DNA from: Streptomyces sp. NBC_01283 | GTDB taxonomy: Bacteria > Actinomycetota > Actinomycetes > Streptomycetales > Streptomycetaceae | DNA: 64,000 nt | Reading direction: 5' to 3' | NCBI RefSeq assembly: GCF_041435335.1 | Contig: NZ_CP108430.1 | Coordinates: 3,764,501 to 3,828,500 of the forward strand | In this document: positions 16,795 to 24,833 of the stretch, one piece after another | Layout of the letters: each line of letters starts with the position of its first letter | Numbering within the stretch: position 1 is the first letter of the stretch | The notes under the pieces: model-generated | Told to the model about the DNA's origin: nothing | What the model saw: the letters and a program-made list of their open reading frames with translations, nothing else | Databases searched by the model: none | Program-made: the position numbers and the translations under genes

Positions 16795-17796
16795 CTACTC
16801 CGGCAGCAGCCGCCCCCTCCTCCCCAGCAGGAACTTCTTGAACGCCGCCACCGGCGGGGTGTCCGGATGGCCGTCCAGCCAGGCCACACCGATCTCGCGG
16901 ACCGCCCGCTGGCCCGTCACCGTCAGTTCGACGACTCCCGGGCGGGGGACGGCCGGTGGCGGCAGGAGGGCGGCCCCGAGGCCCGCCGCGACCAGCCCCC
17001 GCAGCGTCTCCGCCTCCTCCCCCTCGAACGCGATCCGCGGCTTGAAGCCCGCCTCCTGGCAGAGGTCGTCCGTGATGCGCCGCAGGCCGTACCCCGGTTC
17101 GAGGGTCACGAAGGCCTCGTCCGCCGCCTCCGCGAGGCGGACCCGCTTGCGCCCCGCGAGCCGGTGGTCGTCGGGCACCACGAGACGCAGCCGCTGCTCG
17201 TCGAGGCGCCGGGCCACGAGGTCGGGGGCATCCGGCACGGGCGAGGTGAGGCACAGGTCCAGCTCCCCCGCCCGGAGCCGCTCGATCATCGCCTCCCCGT
17301 AGTTCTGTACGAGGCTGAAGCGGACCCTCGGATGGTCCGCGCGGAAGGCGCGGATCAGGCCGGGCACGGTCTCCGAGCCCATGGTGTGGAGGAACCCGAA
17401 GGCCACCTTGCCCGACGCCGGGTCCGCGTCCGCCCGTACGGATTCGGCGGCCCGCTCCACCTCGCCGAGCGCACGTTCCACGGAGGCGAGGAACGTGCGG
17501 CCCGCCGGGGTCAGGGACACCGTCCGGCCATGCCGCGCGAACAGGTCGACCCCCAGGTCCTGTTCGAGGCGTACCAGCGCGCGGGACAGCGTCGACTGCG
17601 GCACCTGCATCTCCTGCGCGGCCCGCGTCACGTGCTCCGTCCGCGCCACCCCCGCGAAGTACGCGAGCCGCGGCGAGAGCAGCGCGGACCACGACTCCGG
17701 GGTGAGCCCGGCGGGCGCCGCCGCGGCGGCCGACCCGATGTCTCCTACGTAACTGCTCTGCGACAGACGCCGCTCTGAACTGCGCTCATGCACCAT
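16795..17796 (-). CDS. LysR family transcriptional regulator
   Basis: A protein of 333 residues. The winged helix-turn-helix lies at about residues 45-75 (VTRAAQEMQVPQSTLSRALVRLEQDLG), followed by the type 2 periplasmic-binding-like effector domain. I chose ATG 17796; an earlier in-frame start at 17823 would place the N-terminus inside the probable operator. It is divergent from an MFS transporter gene with a palindromic box in the 62-bp gap, so it probably controls that transporter and itself. The effector is unknown. Confidence 0.9.
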   Translation of the reverse strand: MVHERSSERRLSQSSYVGDIGSAAAAAPAGLTPESWSALLSPRLAYFAGVARTEHVTRAAQEMQVPQSTLSRALVRLEQDLGVDLFARHGRTVSLTPAGRTFLASVERALGEVERAAESVRADADPASGKVAFGFLHTMGSETVPGLIRAFRADHPRVRFSLVQNYGEAMIERLRAGELDLCLTSPVPDAPDLVARRLDEQRLRLVVPDDHRLAGRKRVRLAEAADEAFVTLEPGYGLRRITDDLCQEAGFKPRIAFEGEEAETLRGLVAAGLGAALLPPPAVPRPGVVELTVTGQRAVREIGVAWLDGHPDTPPVAAFKKFLLGRRGRLLPE

Positions 17797-17810
17797 AGGA
17801 ACGATTATGG

Positions 17811-17852
17811 CCAATCCATGCATTGGACGGATGAGTCCTGTGTGCCTACGTT
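17811..17852 (+). promoter_or_regulatory. LysR box and leaderless promoter of the MFS gene
   Basis: CCAATCCATGCATTGG (17811-17826) has inverted CCAAT/ATTGG arms, the form of a LysR box. It overlaps a -35 like TTGGAC (17823-17828) or TGGACG (17824-17829). The -10 TACGTT (17847-17852) ends six bases before the MFS ATG at 17859, so the transcript is probably leaderless. Confidence 0.6.
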
Positions 17853-17858
17853 CGATGC

Positions 17859-19169
17859 ATGCCTCCTGCCAGTAGCGGGGCGTCCGCCACCCACGCGGCC
17901 GCCCTCACCCCGTCGTCCCCTCTCATTGATCCCGCTGAACCCGCCGATCCCGCCGACACCCGCCTGACTCCCGGTGGGCCCGGCTATCGCCGGATGAGCT
18001 TCGCCCTCTTCCTCGCGGGTGTCGCCACGTTCGCCCTCCTCTACTCGACGCAGGCGCTGCTCCCCCTGGTATCCGCCGACTTCGGCGTGAGCGCGAGCTC
18101 GGCGAGCTGGACGGTGTCGGCCGCAACCGGCGCGCTGGCCCTCTTCGTCCTGCCGCTGAGCGCGCTCAGCGAACGGTTCGGGCGACGGACGCTGATGACG
18201 GCCTCGCTGACCGTGGCCGTGACCGTGGGGCTGCTCGTTCCCTTCGCGCCCTCCATCGGCGTCCTCATCGCGCTGCGCGCCGTGCAGGGCGCGGCGCTCG
18301 CCGGTCTCCCGGCGTCCGCGATGGCCTTCCTCGCCGAGGAGGTGCGGCCCAAGGCGCTGGTCGCCGCGATCGGCATGTTCGTGGCGGGAAATTCGATCGG
18401 CGGCATGAGCGGGCGCATCATCACCGGCTGGGTCGCGCAGGCATGGGGCTGGCGCGCGGCCGTGGGCGTGGTGGGTGTCGTGGCCGTCCTGTGCGCCCTC
18501 GCCTTCCGCGCGCTGCTCCCCGCGCCGCGCCACTTCACGGCCGGGTCGCTCAACCCCAAGGCCCTGGGCCGGACGATCCGTTCACACCTCTCCAACCCGC
18601 TGCTGTGCCGCCTGTACGCGATCGGCGCGCTGTTCATGACCGTGTTCGGCGCGGTCTACACGGTGATCGGCTACCGCCTCACCGAGGCGCCGTTCTCGCT
18701 CCCGCAGGGCATCATCGGCTCGATCTTCCTGGTCTACCTCGTCGGTACGGTCTCGTCGGCCGCCGCGGGGAAGCTGGTCGCGCGGCTCGGCCGGCGCGGG
18801 GCGCTGTACCTGGCGGTGAGCACGACGGCCGGCGGGCTGCTGTTCTCCCTGTCCGACTCGCTGCTCATGGTGCTGCTCGGGCTCGTCCTGATCACCGCGG
18901 GCTTCTTCGCCGGCCACGCGGTGGCCTCCTCATCCGTGAGCCGTACGGCCACCGCGGGGCGGGCGCAGGCTTCGGCGCTCTACCAGTCCGCGTACTACCT
19001 GGGATCCAGCGCGGGCGGCACGCTCGGTGCGGTCGCCTTCCACGCGGGGGGCTGGGCCGGGACGGTGGGCCTGGGGCTGCTCGCGGTGTCCGGCGTCGTC
19101 TCCCTCACCGTCTGGGGGTCGCACGCGGCTCGCGTCCAGGAGCGGCGGGGGCTCGTGGCCGCGCACTGA
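17859..19169 (+). CDS. MFS transporter
   Basis: A protein of 436 residues with about 12 membrane helices after a polar N-terminus of about 40 residues. MFS features are the loop 2-3 motif SERFGRRTLM, the FLAEEVRPKALVAAIGMFVAGNSIGG stretch in the first half and the repeat ARLGRRGALYL in the second half. This resembles the YnfM/arabinose-efflux-like group. It works as a proton-coupled transporter in the cytoplasmic membrane. The divergent LysR and its box indicate inducible expression; the substrate is unknown. Confidence 0.9.
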   Translation: MPPASSGASATHAAALTPSSPLIDPAEPADPADTRLTPGGPGYRRMSFALFLAGVATFALLYSTQALLPLVSADFGVSASSASWTVSAATGALALFVLPLSALSERFGRRTLMTASLTVAVTVGLLVPFAPSIGVLIALRAVQGAALAGLPASAMAFLAEEVRPKALVAAIGMFVAGNSIGGMSGRIITGWVAQAWGWRAAVGVVGVVAVLCALAFRALLPAPRHFTAGSLNPKALGRTIRSHLSNPLLCRLYAIGALFMTVFGAVYTVIGYRLTEAPFSLPQGIIGSIFLVYLVGTVSSAAAGKLVARLGRRGALYLAVSTTAGGLLFSLSDSLLMVLLGLVLITAGFFAGHAVASSSVSRTATAGRAQASALYQSAYYLGSSAGGTLGAVAFHAGGWAGTVGLGLLAVSGVVSLTVWGSHAARVQERRGLVAAH

Positions 19170-19277
19170 GCCACCCCTCTTGCCTGCGGGTCTTCCTACT
19201 CCGGGGGCCGTTGTCAGTGGGCTGCGGTAGCTTCCGAAGTGCTGGGACTTTCGTGGCAGCCGCAGGGGTGGGTGGGG

Positions 19278-20285
19278 ATGACTGACATCGCAGGGACGAC
19301 GTCGGAACTGGACGTCACGCTGGAGAAGCACCGGGTCGAGCTGACCGGGTACTGCTATCGCATGCTGGGCTCGGCCTTCGAGGCCGAGGACGCGGTGCAG
19401 GACACGATGGTCCGCGCCTGGCGGAGCTACGAGAAGTTCGAGGGCCGCTCCAGTCTGAGGTCGTGGCTGTACCGCATCGCGACGAACGTCTGTCTGGACA
19501 TGCTGAACGCGGGCAACCGCCGGGCCCGTCCCATGGACCTGACCGCGGCGGCGCCGCTGGCCCAGGCCGCGCTCACCCCGCGCCCCGACAACGTGTGGCT
19601 GGAGCCGATGCCGGACGCACGCGTGCTGCCCTCCCCCAGCGACCCCGCCGAGGCCGCCGTCGCGAAGGAGTCGGTGCGGCTCGCGTTCGTCGCCGCCCTG
19701 CAGCAACTGCCGCCCAAGCAGCGGGCGGTGCTGATCCTGCGCGAGGTCCTCGCGTGGAAGGCCAGCGAGGCGGCCGAGCTCCTCGACACCTCGGTGGCCT
19801 CCGTCAACAGCGCGTTGCAGCGGGCGCGGGCGACGCTCGCCGAGGGTCCGGCCGACGACACCGCCACGTCCGACCCGCTCGACGAGGAGCAGCAGAAGCT
19901 CCTCGAGCGGTACGTGGCGGCGTTCGAGGGCTATGACATGGCGGCGCTCACCGCCCTGCTGCACGAGGACGCCATCATGACGATGCCCCCGTTCGACCTG
20001 TGGCTGCGGGGCACGGACGACATCACCGGCTTCATGTCGACCATCGGCGCGTCCTGCGCCAACAGCCGTCTCATGCCGGTCGACGTCAACGGCACGCCGG
20101 GCTTCGCCCACTACAAGCCCGACCCGGAGAAGGGTGGGTTCACGCCGTGGGCGGTTCAGGTCATCGAGATCTCAGAGGGGCGGATCGCGGGCTTCCACTG
20201 CTTCCTGGACACGCCCCGGTGGTTCCCGCTGTTCGGTCTGCCGCTGCATCTCGACCTCAATGGGGAGCCCGACGAGGTCCAGTAG
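19278..20285 (+). CDS. ECF sigma factor with SnoaL-like C-terminal domain (SigG-like)
   Basis: A protein of 335 residues. Region 2 (YCYRMLGSAFEAEDAVQDTMVRAW) and region 4 (LPPKQRAVLILREVLAWKASEAAELL) are followed by an added domain from about residue 205 to the end, starting LLERYVAAFEGYDM, of the NTF2/SnoaL type. This is the layout of the actinobacterial SigG/TIGR02960 group, in which the C-terminal domain modulates activity. I chose ATG 19278 with GGTGGGG upstream; an in-frame start at 19239 lacks a site. The last 114 bp overlap, on the opposite strand, a STAS-domain gene. Confidence 0.9.
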   Translation: MTDIAGTTSELDVTLEKHRVELTGYCYRMLGSAFEAEDAVQDTMVRAWRSYEKFEGRSSLRSWLYRIATNVCLDMLNAGNRRARPMDLTAAAPLAQAALTPRPDNVWLEPMPDARVLPSPSDPAEAAVAKESVRLAFVAALQQLPPKQRAVLILREVLAWKASEAAELLDTSVASVNSALQRARATLAEGPADDTATSDPLDEEQQKLLERYVAAFEGYDMAALTALLHEDAIMTMPPFDLWLRGTDDITGFMSTIGASCANSRLMPVDVNGTPGFAHYKPDPEKGGFTPWAVQVIEISEGRIAGFHCFLDTPRWFPLFGLPLHLDLNGEPDEVQ

Positions 20286-20567
20286 CTCGCGCAGGGGCGG
20301 GGCCGGGTTCCGCAGGCGGATCCGGCCTCCCGCTCGGCGGGCGGTGAGCTGGAGTCGGGCGAGGGCGTCTATCGCCGCCAGGACGGGCGGGCCCACGCCC
20401 GCGACGTCGCAGACCAGGACTTCTTCCGCGCCGGTCGCTTGCAGCAGGGTTCTGGCCTCCTCGCAGAGGCGGTGCGTTGCTTCTCGGTCGAGGGTGCCGG
20501 TGAGGGTGAGGGCGGGGTTCTGGTCTGCATCCATGTTGGGGGGACTGGGCGGAGGGCCGGAACTCAT
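20172..20567 (-). CDS. STAS-domain protein (anti-sigma factor antagonist type)
   Basis: About 131 residues with a STAS-like domain: LTLTGTLDREATHRL, a central EEVLVCDVAGVGPP strand-helix where SpoIIAA proteins carry a phosphorylated Ser after Asp, and LRLRNPAPPLRELLDLVGLP at the C-terminal end. The central loop reads DVAGVGPP, so the usual regulatory Ser is not at the expected place. It overlaps the 3' end of the convergent sigma gene by 114 bp. The start is ATG 20567 or ATG 20534. A link to a partner-switching anti-sigma factor is inferred from family only. Confidence 0.75.
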   Translation of the reverse strand: MSSGPPPSPPNMDADQNPALTLTGTLDREATHRLCEEARTLLQATGAEEVLVCDVAGVGPPVLAAIDALARLQLTARRAGGRIRLRNPAPPLRELLDLVGLPIEVEMQRQTEQREPPGRVQEAVEARDPPL

Positions 20568-20600
20568 CGGTGCGTCCTCAAACGCCGGACAGGCTGAAAG

Positions 20601-20638
20601 ACACCGGCCGGGCTGGATATATCCAGCCCGGCCGGTGT
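20601..20638. terminator. 38-bp perfect palindrome, terminator
   Basis: The sequence is self-complementary from 20601 to 20638 (centre between 20619 and 20620), so it forms a 17-18-bp stem with a minimal loop. It lies downstream of deoA and upstream of the STAS gene on the minus strand, and should end deoA transcription. Confidence 0.85.
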
Positions 20639-20664
20639 TCGAGGCCATCTTGTGCGGGGTGTGC

Positions 20665-21942
20665 CTACGCGATGCGGTCCAGGACGATCGGCGTGGCCGA
20701 GAAGCCCGTGCCCTCGGGGGCGATGTCGAAGGAGCCCTCCACTGCCTGCAGGGCGTACTCGAAGCGCTCCGGGGTGTCCGTGTGCAGGGTCATGAGCGGC
20801 TGGCCCGCGGTGACCCGAGCGCCCGGCTTCGCGTGGAGCTCCACGCCCGCGCCCGCCTGCACCACGTCCTCCTTGCGGGCACGGCCCGCGCCCAGGCGCC
20901 AGGCGGCGACGCCGACGTCGTACGCGTCGAGGCGGGTCAGGACGCCGGACGACGGTGCCGTCACGACGTGCGTCTCGCGGGCCACCGGCAGCGTCGCGTC
21001 CGGGTCGCCGCCCTGCGCGGAGATCATCCGGCGCCAGACATCCATCGCCGAACCGTCGGCCAGCGCCTTCGCCGGGTCGACGTCCTTGAGGCCCGCAGCG
21101 TCCAGCATTTCGCGCGCCAGGGCGAGGGTCAGGTCGACCACGTCCGCCGGGCCGCCGCCCGCGAGGACCTCGACCGACTCGCGGACCTCGAGCGCGTTGC
21201 CCGCCGTCAGGCCGAGCGGCGTGGACATGTCCGTGAGCAGGGCCACCGTGCGTACGCCGTGGTCCGTGCCCAGGCCGACCATCGTGGAGGCCAGCTCGCG
21301 GGCGTCCTCCAGGGTCTTCATGAAGGCGCCGGTGCCGACCTTCACGTCCAGGACCAGCGAGCCCGTACCCTCGGCGATCTTCTTCGACATGATCGAGGAG
21401 GCGATCAGGGGGATGGCCTCCACCGTGCCCGTCACGTCGCGAAGGGCGTACAGCTTCTTGTCCGCGGGGGCCAGGCCGTCGCCCGCGGCGCAGATGACCG
21501 AGCCGACGGAGTCCAGGACCGAGAGCATCTCCTCGTTCGAGAGGAGGGCCTTCCAGCCCGGGATCGACTCCAGCTTGTCCAGGGTGCCGCCGGTGTGGCC
21601 GAGGCCCCGGCCCGAGAGCTGCGGCACCGCAGCGCCGCACGCGGCGACCAGCGGGGCGAGCGGCAGCGTGATCTTGTCGCCGACACCGCCCGTGGAGTGC
21701 TTGTCGGCCGTGGGACGGGACAGGGAGGAGAAGTCCATGCGCTCGCCGCTCGCGATCATCGCGGCGGTCCAGCGGGCGATCTCGCCGCGGTTCATGCCGT
21801 TCAGCAGGATCGCCATGGCGAGGGCGGACATCTGTTCGTCGGCGACCACGCCGCGCGTATAGGCGTCGATGACCCAGTCGATCTGCTCGCCGCTCAGCTC
21901 GCCGCGGTCCCGCTTCGTACGAATCACGGAGATGACGTCCAT
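20665..21942 (-). CDS. deoA: Thymidine phosphorylase
   Basis: A protein of 425 residues that cleaves thymidine and deoxyuridine with phosphate to the base and 2-deoxyribose 1-phosphate. The thymidine/pyrimidine-nucleoside phosphorylase signature GRGLGHTGGTLDKLES is intact, as is the phosphate-site KHSTGGVGDK region. I chose ATG 21942, preceded at 7 bases by GAGGGG; the frame is open to 22020 without a better start. It stands downstream of cdd in the same direction but has its own promoter region with the shared operator, here with one changed base. Confidence 0.95.
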   Translation of the reverse strand: MDVISVIRTKRDRGELSGEQIDWVIDAYTRGVVADEQMSALAMAILLNGMNRGEIARWTAAMIASGERMDFSSLSRPTADKHSTGGVGDKITLPLAPLVAACGAAVPQLSGRGLGHTGGTLDKLESIPGWKALLSNEEMLSVLDSVGSVICAAGDGLAPADKKLYALRDVTGTVEAIPLIASSIMSKKIAEGTGSLVLDVKVGTGAFMKTLEDARELASTMVGLGTDHGVRTVALLTDMSTPLGLTAGNALEVRESVEVLAGGGPADVVDLTLALAREMLDAAGLKDVDPAKALADGSAMDVWRRMISAQGGDPDATLPVARETHVVTAPSSGVLTRLDAYDVGVAAWRLGAGRARKEDVVQAGAGVELHAKPGARVTAGQPLMTLHTDTPERFEYALQAVEGSFDIAPEGTGFSATPIVLDRIA

Positions 21943-21982
21943 GGCATAACCCCTCTTTGCGCCTAAAACGGTGATCGCGACT

Positions 21983-21994
21983 CTACGCGCATAG
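21983..21994 (-). promoter_or_regulatory. Nucleoside-regulon operator upstream of deoA
   Basis: CTACGCGCATAG on the plus strand is a one-base variant of the perfect palindrome CTACGCGCGTAG. On the minus strand it runs into a -10-like TAGAGT, which shares three bases with the end of the operator. The leader to the deoA ATG is about 40 bases and includes a good ribosome site. Confidence 0.6.
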
Positions 21995-22009
21995 AGCCAC
22001 GAGATGAAG

Positions 22010-22048
22010 ACGGCCCCCACCCGGCCTGAGGCAACGGGCAGGGGCCGT
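22010..22048 (-). terminator. Hairpin after cdd
   Basis: ACGGCCCC (22010-22017) pairs with GGGGCCGT (22041-22048), and the inner CCCG and CGGG segments extend the stem with gaps. It lies immediately beyond the cdd stop and before the deoA promoter. Confidence 0.55.
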
Positions 22049-22051
22049 ACG

Positions 22052-22441
22052 TCAGTTGAGGTGCTCCGGCCCGAACGGGTCCGGCAGCATCTCCCCCAGG
22101 GTCCGGATGCCCGCGGCCGTCTCCAGGAGGAGCGTCGCGCCGCCGAACTCGTAGAGCAGCTGGCGGCAGCGGCCGCACGGCATCAGGATCTCGCCCTTGG
22201 CGTCGACGCAGGTGAAGTGCGTCAGACGGCCGCCCCCGGTGAGCTGGAGCTGCGAGACGAGGCCGCACTCGGCGCACAGGCCGAGGCCGTACGAGGCGTT
22301 CTCGACGTTGCAGCCGGAGACCGTGCGGCCGTCGTCCACAAGGGCCGCGGCACCGACCGGGAAGCCTGAGTAGGGCGCGTACGCACGGGACATGGCCTCG
22401 CGCGCAGCATCCCGCAGCGCGTCCCAGTCGGTATCCGTCAC
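22052..22441 (-). CDS. cdd: Cytidine deaminase
   Basis: A protein of 129 residues, the usual size of tetrameric cytidine deaminases. It converts cytidine and deoxycytidine to uridine and deoxyuridine. Zinc-site motifs are CAECGLVSQ (Cys-Ala-Glu) and PCGRC, and NVENASYG binds the substrate sugar. The GTG start at 22441 overlaps the permease stop (GTGA), so it is translationally coupled to the ABC transporter. It feeds imported pyrimidine nucleosides to DeoA. Confidence 0.95.
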   Translation of the reverse strand: MTDTDWDALRDAAREAMSRAYAPYSGFPVGAAALVDDGRTVSGCNVENASYGLGLCAECGLVSQLQLTGGGRLTHFTCVDAKGEILMPCGRCRQLLYEFGGATLLLETAAGIRTLGEMLPDPFGPEHLN

Positions 22442-23697
22442 GTTCGTCCCTTTCGGTAGGGCTGGCCGTCCGCCTTCGGCATCCGAAGGCGCTGGGCGGA
22501 GAGCGAGAGCACGAGCAGCGTGACGACGTACGGCGTCGCGGTGACGACCTGGTTGGGCACCTCGTCGGTCAAGCCGTACCACGCGAACATCAGCGCCGAG
22601 ACGGCCGCGGTGATCGCCGCGGGCACGTAACGCTTGCGCCATACGAGGTAGGCCGCGCCGATGACCAGCAGGATCGCGAGCAGCAGGAGCAGTGCGTGCA
22701 CGTTCGTGCCGCCGCCCCGGAGCTTCAGGCTGTCGGTGTAACCGAACAGTCCGGCACCGAGCGCGAGTCCGCCGGGCATCCAGTTGCCGAAGATCATGGC
22801 GGCGAGGCCGATGTAGCCGCGCCCGCCGGTCTGGCCCTCCAGGTAGATGTTGGAGGCGACCAGGGAGAGGAACGCGCCGCCCAGGCCCGCCAGACCACCG
22901 GAGATGATCACCGCGAGGTACTTGTACTTGTAGACGTTCACGCCGAGGGACTCGGCGGCGACCGGGTTCTCGCCGCAGGAGCGCAGCCGCAGACCGAACG
23001 ACGTGCGCCACAGGACCCACCAGCTCAGCGGCACCATCGCGACGGCGATGACGGTGAGCGGCGAGAGGTCCGTGAACAGGCCGCCGAGCAGGCCCGCGAG
23101 GTCCGAGACGAGGAACCAGTGCTTCTCGTTGAGGTCCTGCAGCCAGTCGGAGAGACCCGGCACGGAGAAGCTGCCCAGCGAGTCCACCGGCGGCGACTGC
23201 TTGGACGTGCCGCCCTCCTTGCCCTCGAAGGCGAAGGTGGAGAGGTAGCGGGTGGCGCCCAGGGCGAGGATGTTGAGGGCCACACCGGAGACGATGTGGT
23301 TGACGTTGAAGGTGACCGTGACGATCGCGTGCAGCAGACCGCCGAGCGCGCCGCCGAGTATGCCGAAGAGGATGCCGACCCACGGGCCCCACTGGTAACC
23401 GGCGAACGCGCCGAACCAGGTGCCGAGGATGAGCATGCCCTCAAGGCCGATGTTGACCACGCCCGCGCGCTCGGCCCACAGGCCGCCGAGGCCCGCGAGG
23501 CCGATCGGCACGGCGAGCCGCAGCGCGGTGGACATCTGCCCGGTGGAGGTGATGCCGTCCGCGCCGGTGATCAGCCGGACCACGGACGTCAGGGCGAGGA
23601 CGCCCGCGATGATCAGCAGGAGGACGGGGAGCGAGATGCGGCGGCGGCCCGGCGCGGGCTGCTTGGCCGGGGGCTTGGCTACGGTTGCCGAGCTCAT
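22438..23697 (-). CDS. Nucleoside ABC transporter permease, second subunit
   Basis: A BPD_transp_2 family permease of 419 residues with about ten hydrophobic segments. The WAERAGVVNIGLEGMLILG motif and SCGENPVAAESLGV coupling loop are characteristic of YufQ/NupQ-type permeases of the BMP-nucleoside transporter class. The ATG at 23697 overlaps the stop of the first permease (ATGA). It forms the membrane channel with that permease. Confidence 0.92.
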   Translation of the reverse strand: MSSATVAKPPAKQPAPGRRRISLPVLLLIIAGVLALTSVVRLITGADGITSTGQMSTALRLAVPIGLAGLGGLWAERAGVVNIGLEGMLILGTWFGAFAGYQWGPWVGILFGILGGALGGLLHAIVTVTFNVNHIVSGVALNILALGATRYLSTFAFEGKEGGTSKQSPPVDSLGSFSVPGLSDWLQDLNEKHWFLVSDLAGLLGGLFTDLSPLTVIAVAMVPLSWWVLWRTSFGLRLRSCGENPVAAESLGVNVYKYKYLAVIISGGLAGLGGAFLSLVASNIYLEGQTGGRGYIGLAAMIFGNWMPGGLALGAGLFGYTDSLKLRGGGTNVHALLLLLAILLVIGAAYLVWRKRYVPAAITAAVSALMFAWYGLTDEVPNQVVTATPYVVTLLVLSLSAQRLRMPKADGQPYRKGRT

Positions 23698-24833
23698 CGG
23701 GCAGCCACCTCCTTCACGGTGTCGTTGTTGCCGTTGCCGTTGGCACGGGCCGCGGCGGCCAGTTCCTCGCCGACGCGCTGCTGCTGGCGGCGGAGCCCCC
23801 AGCGGCGTACGGCCTCGTAGGAGACGACGACCGCGATCACGATGAGGCCCTGCATGATCACCGCGATCTCCTTGTCGTACGCGACCGGGGTCGCGTAGTC
23901 GAGGGCAGGTGACGCCTTGTCGAGGAAGGCGATGAGCAGCGCGGCGAAGGCGATGCCGACCGGGTTGTTGCGGCCGAGCAGGGCGATGGTGATGCCGGTG
24001 AAGCCGAGGCCGGTGGGGAAGCTGAGGCTGTAGGTGTGGACGTCGCCGAGCAGGATCGGCATGCCCGCGAGGCCCGCGACAGCGCCGGAGATCAGCATCG
24101 CGCTGAGCACCATGCGCTTGGCGTTGACGCCGGAGGCCGCGGCGGCCGACTCGGAGGCACCGGTGGCGCGCAGGTCGAAGCCGAAGCGGGTGCGGTTGAG
24201 GATCAGCCAGTACAGGACGCCCGCGAGCGCGGCGATGATCACGAAGCCGTAGATCTCGCCGGACTCGCCCATGCTGATGCCGGGGAACCAGCCGGACTTG
24301 GACATCTCGCCGGTGGTCTGGTTGTTGCCGACCGGGACACCGAAGTTCTCGGTGAGGGTCATGTAGCCGATGACGCTCGTCGCGATGGCGTTGAGCATGA
24401 TCGTCGCGACGACCTCGCTGACCCCGCGGGTGGTCTTGAGGATGCCCGCGATGCCGGCCCAGAAGGCGCCGGTGAGCATGGCGACCAGGATCAGGAGCGG
24501 GATCTGGAGGGGGGCCGGGAGCGCCACGTGCGCGCCGACGACGGCGGTGGCCATCGCGGCGAGGCGGTACTGCCCGTCCACCCCGATGTTGAAGAGGTTC
24601 ATCCGGAAGCCGACGGCGACCGCGAGCGCGGCCAGGTAGTACATGCCGGCCTGGTTGATGATCAGGACCTGGATGTCGGAGAAGGTGGCCTGCTCGAACA
24701 TCAGGCTGTACGGCTCGAACGGGTTCTTGCCCGATGCGATCAGGACGACCGAGGTCAGTGCCACGGCCGCGATGAGTGCGATGACCGGTCCGGCCACCGC
24801 GAGGAGCACGCGCTCCTTGTCGAACTTCTTCAT
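23694..24833 (-). CDS. Nucleoside ABC transporter permease, first subunit
   Basis: A protein of 379 residues, the YufP/NupP-type partner of the second permease. It starts MKKFDKERVL, with membrane helices throughout, the FRMNLFNIGVDGQY motif in the middle and the coupling loop FDLRATGASESAA. It ends in a polar tail rich in Gln and Asn. The ATG overlaps the ATPase stop by 4 bp, and its own stop overlaps the next start by 4 bp. Confidence 0.92.
   Translation of the reverse strand: MKKFDKERVLLAVAGPVIALIAAVALTSVVLIASGKNPFEPYSLMFEQATFSDIQVLIINQAGMYYLAALAVAVGFRMNLFNIGVDGQYRLAAMATAVVGAHVALPAPLQIPLLILVAMLTGAFWAGIAGILKTTRGVSEVVATIMLNAIATSVIGYMTLTENFGVPVGNNQTTGEMSKSGWFPGISMGESGEIYGFVIIAALAGVLYWLILNRTRFGFDLRATGASESAAAASGVNAKRMVLSAMLISGAVAGLAGMPILLGDVHTYSLSFPTGLGFTGITIALLGRNNPVGIAFAALLIAFLDKASPALDYATPVAYDKEIAVIMQGLIVIAVVVSYEAVRRWGLRRQQQRVGEELAAAARANGNGNNDTVKEVAAR

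Noticed and set aside
20134..21966. 610-codon plus-strand frame over deoA
   Set aside because: Antisense of deoA, which has its signature motif intact.
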